A stretch of 32,741 nt of DNA from NCBI GenBank assembly GCA_002751075.1, contig NAOQ01000386.1, forward strand, positions 32,530 to 65,270, written 5' to 3'. This document shows, in pieces, positions 10,615 to 20,104 of the stretch (positions are counted from its first letter, which is position 1; each line of letters starts with the position of its first letter). The notes below the pieces were generated by a model. That model was not told the origin of the DNA. It worked only from the letters and a program-made list of their open reading frames with translations, and made no database searches. Source of the DNA: Ichthyophonus hoferi (Eukaryota > Opisthokonta > Ichthyosporea > Ichthyophonida > Ichthyophonidae). The translations under genes and the position numbers were made by a program.

Positions 10615-13600
10615 ATGTGTGGAGATTGCTTATTGCTGCAAGTTTCATGTAAATTGCAGTGATTCACTGTATCTTGTTGAAAGATTGTATGATCTCCTTA
10701 TTCTTTGAGGCTGTGAAATCTGTGAGGGTAGGAGTGTTGAGGTTGAGGCCAAGGTGTTGGACATGACCAGAACTTGAAGATAATATAGGCCATATTAATG
10801 ACCACTTCTGGTAGTTTTTGGAGTGTAGTGATTATAATGATATGTTTCAGAATATTTGACAGGTTAAATATAACAATTTGGGCTGCTTGGTGACCTTAGA
10901 TAGTAAAATTTGAAGGATGAGTGAAAGGATTAATAATAAGATAGAGTTTGCACTTGAAGATGCATAGGTAAGGAGCTAGAGCTGGGTTCTCTGTGCCAGA
11001 GCATGTAGGGTGATTTGTTGACAATAGAACAGTTCCTGACATGAGGTTATAAATGAAGATGGTCACACATACAGTACATTGTCAGTAAGAATCTGGAGTG
11101 CTGGTAGCATTCATTGTGACTCTGGCCATGGTGAGGATGTGGTAATTAATGCCCTCCAAGATCCACTGGATTGTGACACATAAGGGAGTGTGGTTCATTG
11201 CTTTATTCCCCAAGAAGTGGGTTGGTTGAGAAATGGAATGGGGGGATACTTTGTACCTTGGTTAGTTTGCAGAGTAGTATTGTGTTGTGGGAAATGTTTA
11301 GCATGGGCTTTCTCTATATATTGTTGAAAAAGAATTGAGACTTCACTTTTGTGTTTCATGCAGTATACAGTAGTCTAGTTAGTGAGTGAAATCATCTACG
11401 AAGAGAATGAACAAATGGTAACTGTCGTAGGAGATGTGAAAGGGACCAATCATATCACTATAGATAGTTTGTAAGGGATGTATAGTGCGCTTTATGTGCA
11501 TGGAAAAAGGCTAGCTACAATAGTTTTGGTGGCACAAGCATAATAAGGAGTGAGATTTTTGGGAATGGTAATGTTTTAATGATTGGGAATAGCTGTGAGC
11601 TACTTTGGAAAGCAATGAATGAATTTAGAGTAGAGTAGCAGAGCATGCCTGACTTTTTTGTTTCATGCAGGGTGAGCGGAGAGAAAGGAAACAGTTAAGT
11701 ATGAAGATATTAGTGGGAGTGTGGCTATGGAGATTGGCAAAGTGAGTGTGTTGCAGTTGTGTTAGTTGCGTGGTAGAGGATGTTTGCATGATAGAGCTGA
11801 GGTCATCATAAGCAGATGGGCAGCTGTAATGAACATTGCAATATGATGCAATCTTGCAATTAAAGTAAAGAATAAGTTTGGCCTAAGAAGTTTATATCTC
11901 TTCCCGCCAAGGCCAATCACATAAGCGAGGGGTATTTACATATGAAATTATGACTTCTTTATTTTTGAAGGCGATGGTATAATGTTGCTCACATAGGGCA
12001 GTAATTGAGAAGAGGTTATGATTTATGCCTGGGGCATAAAAAACATCGTGTAGGATAATATCATGAGTGTTACCATTGGGACTAAAGTATGGTAGTACCA
12101 TAGTAAGTTGCATTAATTGTGGTGCCATTGGTAAAGTGCAAGTCGAGTGAGAGGAGGGGAAAGTTAATGAAGACCTCCAATTTTATACAAATACATTGAG
12201 AGTATCCACTGTCAACAAGGAATATTTTAAGTGATAAGTGTTTGAATGGTGGCTGTGAATCTATAACAGGATTGGTTTTTGCAATAGGAAAGGCATTGTT
12301 AGGTGAAGTCATGTTTTAGTACTCGATTGTGTACAGTTTTGCCATTTTGGTTTTGTGGCATGTGGGGAAGATTTGCTCCAAATTTGTGTTGTAAAGATTT
12401 TGTGGCTGGTGCAGCTACAGTAGTGGAGTGTGTTGGTTGTTGGTTGTGTGAGCAGTGCTGGCAGTCAATCATCTGGTGTAGGGAAATATCTTGTCATAGT
12501 CAGGTCTCTTTCTTTTGAGGAAACACTCAGCAGTGTTGCGTGTAAAATATGGTGCAGTGTGAAACTGACTTGGAGATCATTTAGGGTATTGTATGCAACC
12601 CATGGTCTTTAATGCCAGCATGTTGTGCATATCTTTGAGAACTGTATGGATGCTCAAGGGGAGTTGTCACCTTAATTCTGGCTATTATACTGTAGAGAGT
12701 AGGCCAATTAGGTTGGTTGTAACTCTGAATAGAATCCAATATAAGGTGAGGAATGGGATAAAAAGCCAAGAGTGTAATGGTTCATAAAACATGGACTTGA
12801 GTGATAATTGCAAGATTGACTCCTTCTAGTTGATTAGCCAGGCCACTATATCTGGTAAGGAACGGTGTTGGTGATTCTGTGTGCTTAAGGTGGATTTTTG
12901 TAATAATGCTGCAACCCTGATTGACTGAATATTCTGCTGTTGTTCCATAGTGTGGTGTGATTCAAGAAGTTAGACTTGATTATAGGTATATTGTGTAATA
13001 TTACGATTTTGGATGGAGGCATTATGGCATTAACTAGGGCCAATAACATAATAAAGGTATGTATGACAAAGTAATTAAGATTAAGTAAGTATTAGAAAAC
13101 TCTTGAGATAAGGTTGTACATTTTCCGAGCAAAAGTAGCAAAAGTGGCATCACCATGATCCATCACTAGCACGAACAGCTGTAATTGCTTAAAAATTATC
13201 TTTGTTAGTGTTGGTTTAATCTGTAAATTTAGTAGTGTAGAAGAGTTGGTGTTAGACATCATTGTCTGTGTTCGTGTAAGATTTTGCGTGAGAGATATAT
13301 AATTAACTTTTGTCTGTATATGCATTGGTATATTTTGTAATGAAGCAACTATTGGTTGTACGGTAGTTGGTTGACCTGCAGCTATGGAGTTGAATGTAGG
13401 TTTGATATAAAGCTTTGATCTATATGTGGTGACGGTAATGTTGGTAAAAAAACCAATTGCACAACAGTCAGTAATAATAGACTATTGTGTTTGCGATAGT
13501 ACTCTTTTCTGTAATTAAGAGGTACAATTAATGACTTGTTTTGGTATAATAGTTTATGGTGTATGTGTGAGTGTCTTGGTGTATGATGCAACATAATGGA

Positions 13601-13620
13601 AGCATGCTGGGTCCATAACC
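13601..13620 (-). other. Primer-binding site complementary to initiator tRNA-Met anticodon arm
   Basis: On the minus strand this reads GGTTATGGACCCAGCATGCT. The plus strand, GCATGCTGGGTCCATAACC, resembles the anticodon stem-loop of eukaryotic initiator tRNA-Met (CAT anticodon), with about two differences from the vertebrate sequence. It directly follows LTR alpha in the element's own direction. Copia of Drosophila is known to prime from a half-tRNA cut in this loop. Confidence 0.7.
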
Positions 13621-14310
13621 TTATTCTGATTAAGATCTGACCTTCAGTTATCAGTTGATTGATGATAACTGAAGATCAATTCCCCATCCAAGGCTAGAGT
13701 CTCTCTTGTCTCTGGGACAGTAGGCTTAGTGTGATAATTGATAATTGTATTTATGGTTGGATCTAGGAATGTATGTGTAGGAAGGATCTTTTAATTTCAA
13801 TGAAATCCATGGAAATGAAAATTCAATCTAGATTGGCAATTCTAGTCTTCTAAAGAATAAAGGTTCAATTTAGATGATTGTATTTAAGTACTGTTGCTTA
13901 GTTCTTTTGCGATTCTTTGAACATAACTAATTGGATTCATTTAAATGATTTGGAATAATAACTTTAGATATTGACTGAATACTGGGTGATGATGTCTACT
14001 GATATTTCTGATATGGCTCTAATTATATATGTGTTTAGAACCACAAAAAATGCTAGCACAGCTAGTTTTATTTTATACTTGTAATGATTCCTAAGCCAAG
14101 AACTGGAACTCTGTACAACAGAGCATTACATGTCTTACATTTAGTATTATGTTCCTGATTGATTCTGGTCCATATTCATCAATCCTATAGTGATATACTA
14201 GTGGTACTGTGTTTCTATTAATAGCACTATACTTATTCAATTAATTAAATTAATACTTCTACATGTTAATTTGTTTATATGTAGAAAGATATATTATAAT
14301 ATATACCATG
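13621..14310 (-). repeat. LTR-alpha copy 1 (5' LTR of copia 1)
   Basis: It aligns in the same orientation with 23,830-24,915 once the LTR-beta insertion there is removed, and in inverted orientation with 14,383-15,045. Shared blocks include CTTTTAATTTCA, TCTA-ATTGG, GCGATTCTTTGA, TGTTTAGAAC, GCTAG and GCCAAG. It abuts the primer-binding site of copia 1. The outer boundary is approximate. Confidence 0.7.
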
Positions 14311-14382
14311 GCAGGATATCAACTAAATGATTGTACCCTAGTATAATTAATGTACACCATAGTTAATGAAATTGAATATATA

Positions 14383-15045
14383 TATATTATTATAAAATAT
14401 ATCTTTCTACATCTAAACAAGTTAACAAGTAGGTATATTAACTTAATAGCTTCATTAGTAATATTGTTATTGGTAGACAAAACATAACTAACACATTGCA
14501 GCATGATCAATGAATATGGACATAAATCAATCAGAAACACCACATCACATATATTACATAGAAATCTATCCTATACTAAGTTTAAACACTTGGCTTCTGA
14601 ATTGTTACGAGTATAAAAGAAAGCTAGCTCTGTTACCATTTCTTATAGTTCTAAACACATACATGATTAAAAACAGAGAAATATATAAACTAAAAACAAA
14701 ATGATCAGTTTGTACCTACCTGACAAAAAGAATCAAAAATTACCATTTCCATATTATTCATTCTAAATCAATTGATTATATCCCAAGGATCTCAAGAGAA
14801 ACAAAGTACAATGCTTGATTATTTTCATTTGGAGAAAGCCTTCATTTTAGGGCAAACTGGATTTTCCAACTTAGACAAAGCCACCCTTTTCATAAATTCC
14901 TCTGAAATTAAAAGAATATGCACATATCTAACTCATAACAAAAATATGATCATCAACTATAAAACTATAATAATCAATTCAGAGACTGGAGATATTCAAA
15001 CCTTTAATAGGGATTTGACATTTGATTATTATCAACAGGTCAATC
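14383..15045 (+). repeat. LTR-alpha copy 3, inverted relative to copy 1
   Basis: The reverse complement of this stretch matches LTR-alpha copy 1 over nearly its full length. Matching blocks include ATCTTTCTACAT, GATTGAT, CCATATTCAT, AGAGCTAG and CTTTTAATTTCA. Only about 75 bases separate the two copies, giving a head-to-head pair. No primer-binding site or copia coding remnant follows it, so it is probably a solo LTR. The 130-codon open frame at 14,772-15,164 falls mostly inside it. Confidence 0.65.
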
Positions 15046-15300
15046 GCAAAGAGTTAAGTCTTATCATAGTCGTTTTTACACAGAAACCGATCAGAACTAC
15101 ACATATATGCCTATTGGTTTTTCACTATTATGCATATATAATAGGTTCCAAAACAATCATATAGGCACTGTTCTCAGTGATCAATATTTACTGCTTCAGT
15201 CATGTTAAATTTGAGTCTATGCTTGCCAAAGTTTTTCTGGTAATTTATTTAGCTGTCTTATTGTTTATTTAAATTATATCTTTATCTTTTGACTCTGAAG

Positions 15301-15554
15301 TAGCAAAATTCTATCAACCGGATTCTTTAACAGAAGGCCAACTTGTCAAACCTGGTACAGTTGAACCATTAGAGGATACTTATATCGTGCCCATCGACGA
15401 TCAGAGTGGCTTAGATCATAGTTACTGCACACATTTAAAGTTGCAAGGTAAGAAATTTAAAGCGTCTCTGAACCCAAAACAATTATGTGTACTGCAAGCA
15501 GAAATCACCAAGGATTTAACTTACTTCTTATCTAGTAAAAACCATCTAGATTAA
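15301..15554 (+). CDS. Unassigned terminal exon, family member F1
   Basis: The exon opens after a pyrimidine-rich acceptor (CTCTGAAG) in phase 1, splitting a valine codon, and runs 84 codons to TAA. Key stretches are TEGQLVKPGTVE, EDTYIVPIDD, HLKLQGKKFKASLNPKQL and LQAEITKDL. A donor-like GTAATT at 15,240 would give a 61-nt intron. The exon before it would end FS, as in the member at 8.0 kb, but meets a stop within a few codons, so the 5' part is missing or decayed. It aligns well with the exons at 25,583-25,803 and 7,926-7,742. It lies about 250 bp beyond LTR-alpha copy 3. Predicted as soluble, charged and mixed. Function unknown. Confidence 0.45.
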
Positions 15555-15559
15555 CTAAT

Positions 15560-17400
15560 AGTAGAAAGGAACGTTATACATCAAATAGAATTAAGTCGGC
15601 AGACACTAGTTTTATTTCTAATAAAACATATAGAATATATATTGCCAGATATCTCGCAGTACTTTTTGCTAAGAAGATATTAGACAACATAGGCCCATTA
15701 GTTGGTTTATTATTTATAAACCATATATATTATTTTATGAGTTATTTCTGGTTAGCTTAATAGCCGGTATTTCTATTTGACAACAAACATCCTGTTTCAT
15801 TATTAGACTATTATCCCCATATAACAAGGCATTAATGGGCTACATAATTGTCCTGGCATAAAATTATTATAGTAGATGCAGATTTTGTTCCATGTCATCA
15901 TTTTTGTTTTGATGGCAATAAAGAGGTGTTAAGTAAAGATGGGGATTGTTACCATATTAAGTTTAAAGCCTTAGCATGTAGATCTCTTCTACCGTCTTAA
16001 AACTCCTAAAACCCTTCTTTAATCTGGGCTAAAAATAAGCATAATATATATATATAGCATCAGTATCTATATATAATCAATGCTTAATGGCAAAAGACTG
16101 TTAGAATAATACCTTCACTACCAGTTACCATAGCTATGACCTGTCCAATGAGAAACTTACCCATGAACCCGATGCCAAAAATTAGGAATACCAGCCTCTC
16201 AATGTAGAGAAGCATACACACAGTTTGTATATACTAAAACCCGCTTGGCCTGTATTAATATAATATAATATAATATAATATAATATAATATAATATAATA
16301 TAATATAATAAGAGTATAATATAATATATACTGATCTATAGGTGGCCTATACTAACAATTGCTTCTTAGCTAATCATAAGTTGTTCTAAGCAAACAAGAA
16401 GAAGATTGGCTATAGACTTGTAATCATATAAAAAGTTGCCCATGGTGTGAATCTATCAATATTTATTTGAAAATAAATAAAAAATGCTACAGTGATAGAC
16501 TAACATTAATATATAGAGTACATATTTTTCCAACAATTGCTGATTATTTGATTCCAAAATTATATAATTGGTCTAATTTATATTCTGACAAAGTCCATTG
16601 TACGACTATGATACTGATTCACTTTGCATTAACCTTTTAACTAACCTGTATTGCAACACTGCAATAACCAGAATATATGAGTATGTAGCCAAAAGTATTT
16701 TCACTTTAATTATTCAGTTGGAGCACCTCATCCAGTCATATCTAATCAGATGTCCTTCAAAAATGGTTGATTTTATTCTTTTCGTATTATATTTTAATAT
16801 ACTGATTCATTAGACGCAGTAAATTAGTGCAGTACTATCTGCTCAGATCAATCAATGGATATCCTTTAAAATATATTATATTTTAACACATGCTCCAAAT
16901 ACTGTATGGAAATTTTCTTCATCCTTAGTCTGGTATTATGGACAGGTGGGGAGTACATTTATATATATCCTGTTGTATTAAGTATTTTGCCTAATATTTG
17001 GATTGTGCATATACTTCATGAGTACTCTCTGCCATTATCCTTTTTGATGATTTTACTTAGTCAATTTTTCTCATCTGCTGCTGTAGTAACCTAATTTGCA
17101 AAGACTGGTGTTTTAATGATGGCGACTAAATACGGCAGTATAATTGATAATACGGGAATAAAGGTTAATATAATAATAAAAATAATACCAATAAGAGTCA
17201 TATGTTGGCTGATATTCATATGATAAAATTTCGGGTTCAGACCAAGGCATGGCAATAGTGCAGTCTAGATATGTTAAGGCTTATAATTTGGGATAAAAAT
17301 AAATACAAACCAATGCAATATTAGTACACCAAAATTATTCCAAAATGGTTTCAGGATTAACCGCTGGCGGGAATAATGCCATCTGATATGATACATCATA
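15560..17400. other. AT-rich stretch, no supported gene
   Basis: Open frames of 60-71 codons at 16,598-16,813 and 16,906-17,094 are hydrophobic and AT-driven, with no recognisable domain. A pentanucleotide array at 16,256-16,311 is listed separately. Confidence 0.5.
16256..16311. repeat. (TAATA)n pentanucleotide microsatellite, about 11 copies
   Basis: An uninterrupted TAATA array is followed, after a short AGAG break, by a degenerate TATAATATAATATATA tail. The perfect core suggests recent slippage. Confidence 0.95.
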
Positions 17401-17401
17401 A

Positions 17402-17473
17402 GCCACTATTAATAATATAGTCCCTACTTTTATTGAAGACGCAAATGGTCTGAATGGAGCTTTTTATATGTAA
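17402..17473 (+). pseudogene. Possible short relative of the F1-F3 family
   Basis: A 23-codon open stretch reads NNIVPTFIEDANGLNGAFYM before its stop. It resembles the IVPIDDQSGLDHSYC part of the exon at 15,301-15,554. The frame is closed immediately upstream, and no GQL-x-K core is seen. If related, it is a decayed remnant; the match is short enough to be chance. Confidence 0.2.
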
Positions 17474-17756
17474 AAACTGAAAATCCTATTAACGGTTAAT
17501 GGGATATTGGGATATTGGTGTGGGAAATGCAAACTAAATGTTGTTTTATTGCTTATAATGGATGGTATTTTCTGAATCTAATACTGTAAAGCGAAACAAT
17601 CAAATCTACCGTATATTGGTTCATCTACACCTATTTTTAGAATATTTATGCTAATTAACTTATTCTACACAATTTCGTGCTAATAAGGTATTTTTATGTG
17701 GCTATAAATAAACATTATAAATCTAATTACAATGAATTATTACAATAAATGGCCTG

Positions 17757-18575
17757 GAGATCGAAATGTGATCCCAATTCATGATAACATGCTACCACTA
17801 TTTCACTGGTAAGTAGATTGTTGCCATGTTATCTATGTTATCTACTAGTTACAAGGTAATGCGTAAAATAATATATATATAGGGTCAACTATTTAAAATT
17901 AGTTTTAACTAAAAATAATGTTTTACAATACCCCGAAACAGGCTTTAAGCTAACATATATACAAAACATTAAGTTATAAAATGTAATTTACAACTTAAGA
18001 ATAGACCTAGTCCTTAATGCAATCTCCATGGAATGTAATCGGGATGTGATCGGAAAGTGATTACAATTCACCATTACCCAATCGCTATTTCAGTGGTATG
18101 TAGATCAAACCGTGCCATGATATTTACCAGTTTCAATGCAGTAACTATACCCAATATTATAGTGATTGTAAGGGGCTACAATTATTTTCTTTTATTCATT
18201 TTATTTTATAGATACTTAATAAAAGAAAAACGTTTACTGTTCTATTGTAATAAAATGCTCATACTTTACTGCAGCCTCGCCAAGGTTTTGGTTTTTAGGT
18301 GTTCTATGTGATTCCATTCTATTTTATAGGTCAAAGAGTGTTTTACATCGTAATAGAATACCGAGGTATTGGCTTTTCCTTTAGTCACTTATAAATACAG
18401 CTACCCTGATGAATGGTATTTGAATTAAATGTATTGTTAAAAGATTGCTAGCGCGAATGAACACATGGTTCAACCCATCTTTGATAACAAGCGGTAATGT
18501 AATGATTAGCCTTATTTAAGTTAATCGAATACCATTCTGCAGTATGTAGATCGATTCTTGTCATAGTATATGAAC
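17757..18575 (+). repeat. Three diverged copies of a roughly 80-bp unit, each with a donor-like motif
   Basis: The copies are at 17,757-17,835, 18,047-18,125 and, shorter, 18,525-18,575. The first two share GATCG-AA-GTGAT, CAATTC, CTATTTCA-TGGTA-GTAGAT and GCCATG. The third keeps CAGTATGTAGATC followed by a TCAT-rich stretch. Each contains a G|GTA(A/T)GTAGAT-like donor sequence, and the exon before the intron at 8,010 ends similarly (TTCAGTG|GTATGG). They may be decayed exon ends of the same unassigned gene family, or copies of an unknown repeat. Confidence 0.45.
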
Positions 18576-18579
18576 ACTT

Positions 18580-19075
18580 TTACATCAATGAGGAAATGGG
18601 CTATTCGCCATCTAAATAGGGACATAATAGTTTTTAAATATTGTGGTAAGATCGGACAATTCTAGTGGGTCTCTGTAACCTATCGTAAGTTGGATTTAGC
18701 TAATACGAATATTGATGATTAGCTCCATTTAGGTTATTGAACTTAGCAACATTAGGGTTAACTATAAAGTTAACATTGGCGATAAAACGAAGTATAAAGG
18801 AAAGCAAAAGTCAATAATTAGGGACCCACTCACACATACGCGGTAATGAGTAGCAAAAAGACGAAGTTCTCGTAACACAAATAATTTTTTTGCATTTAAT
18901 TATATGTATGTAAATAATAACCAGACCGTTATTGTAATGTCTAATCCACCGTTAGCACTCACATATAAAAATCAGTGTCCAGATCTCTCGCTCGTTCAGA
19001 ACTGAGAGAACTGCTTACTAACATTAAATTGTAACAATAGTTATTATTTACATCGTAATATATCACCCCTTACTG
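18580..19075. other. Intergenic stretch with possible splice signals
   Basis: No gene is supported. ATATAAAAAT near 18,963 resembles a TATA box. TACTAAC at 19,016-19,022, followed by AATAG near 19,040, resembles a branch site and acceptor. These could belong to an upstream part of the open frame at 19.1 kb, but no start codon or first exon could be defined. Confidence 0.3.
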
Positions 19076-19076
19076 A

Positions 19077-19595
19077 TCGATTCCATTGTGCAATTTCTAC
19101 TTTCCCATCCAAGCATCGATTCCTTCTGAATTGGAACAGAGATGTAATTACTACAGTCAGTTACCTAGAAAGTCGGTATATAGGCTTTCTATAGAACCCC
19201 TAACACAACAATTATACCTTAAAGACAGATTGAATCAAGTGATTATTATTACTGCCGGTCCATCAAAGTTAACTACAATCAAATATGAAATTGAAGATCT
19301 CGACAGCTGTGAAAAGTCGTTAGAACTGACACAGATTCTTTTATGTATTTTATGCTGCACACACCTCCGCGCCTTCGCATTGATATTATCTATATTTTTA
19401 GGAAAAAAAAATATACATAATTATGTGTTGTGTTTATATATGCAGTTAGAAGGCTATCTACCCAATCTCAAACTACGTGTAGCCACTCAGCCTGGCTGCC
19501 CAACTTCCATATTTAAGGTAGTAGGACAGCAACCCCCGGATATGATGTGGTATACTCTTCATTTGAAATGGTACCTCCCAAAGTACCAGTTATAA
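19077..19595 (+). CDS. Uncharacterised open reading frame, possible internal/terminal exon(s)
   Basis: A plus-strand frame of about 170 codons stays open from 19,077 to TAA at 19,593-19,595. It has no ATG before its coding-like part, so it is probably an exon. The pyrimidine-rich TTTCTACTTTCCCATCCAAG ending at 19,113 is a good acceptor. The first part is mixed and charged (SELEQRCNYYSQL, KDRLNQVIIITAGPSK, KYEIEDLDSCEK). A hydrophobic, A/T-rich middle (LLCILCCTHLRAFALILSIF) is either a membrane segment or intron read-through: TATATATGCAG at 19,445 is a fair acceptor, but no donor kept the frame. The end is YLPNLKLRVATQPGCP then a Trp/Pro-rich tail. I recognise no domain. It is convergent with the symporter gene. 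Confidence 0.35.
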   Translation, partial: SIPLCNFYFPIQASIPSELEQRCNYYSQLPRKSVYRLSIEPLTQQLYLKDRLNQVIIITAGPSKLTTIKYEIEDLDSCEKSLELTQILLCILCCTHLRAFALILSIFLGKKNIHNYVLCLYMQLEGYLPNLKLRVATQPGCPTSIFKVVGQQPPDMMWYTLHLKWYLPKYQL

Positions 19596-20104
19596 TTCCC
19601 TATCTCATCATCACAATTCAATCATAAGCTCTCGTAGCACATGCCCCATATCTACTAACTATCACCATTCATCCTTGTCAATTATTAAATAAAAATACTT
19701 TCCGAACTCTTCGGGATCATAGTAGAGATAGAGAGCCAGAACACATAATGGGGGGTAGGGAAGATAGATAGTATAAAACACACAACGCCTTTATCCAGAT
19801 CCAAGAATAGCACAATTTCGACATGAAAATTGAGTCAAAAAAAAACAAAAAATGATTAGCTATGACAATCTTGTCTTAGCAGAAATTTTTATTAAAAAAC
19901 TAAAGAAATCAAGTAAAGAGAAAAAGAGTGTAAACAAAGGAAATAGAAAAGAATGACCTCTTGCGGCAGACTCAATAATTTTTAAAATAGCCCAGCACCT
20001 AAACGGCATTATTATGGCTTTACATTTTGAGAGGTGAGGTACGTATAGAGTATATTTAACCGTAATAACCTCGAAGTACCACAAACTTTGAAGTCATGAA
20101 ATTC

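Larger units (their letters stand above)
9890..14310 (-). mobile_element. Ty1/copia retroelement fossil (copia 1), broken and 3'-truncated
   Basis: Minus-strand order is as follows. The 5' LTR (alpha) is at about 14,310-13,621 and the primer-binding site at 13,620-13,601. A gag-like region lies at about 13,330-12,300. The protease and following region, with the typical copia stretch DVFYAPGINHNLFSI, is near 12,060-11,960. A decayed integrase-like region follows, then reverse transcriptase at about 10,700-9,900. No RNase H or 3' LTR was found on the low-coordinate side, where an LTR-beta piece abuts. The element is broken many times and looks old. A 127-bp tandem duplication lies within it. 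Confidence 0.8.

Noticed and set aside
13601-13620. tRNA gene or tRNA fragment (initiator Met)
   Set aside because: Only the anticodon arm is present and no acceptor, D or T arm flanks it; its position next to an LTR fits a primer-binding site.
14148-14541. Possible MITE or foldback element from the inverted repeat around 14.3 kb
   Set aside because: The inverted homology continues far outward on both sides and is fully explained by two opposed LTR-alpha copies.
14772-15164. 130-codon open frame just upstream of family member F1, at first sight an N-terminal exon
   Set aside because: It opens at TTG and about two thirds of it lies inside an inverted LTR-alpha copy; the DNA aligns with the reverse complement of 13,621-14,310.
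18080-18110. Tc1/mariner terminal repeat, from CAGTGGTATG
   Set aside because: No TA target, no inverted partner at a sensible distance and no transposase; the same core also fits a splice donor context.
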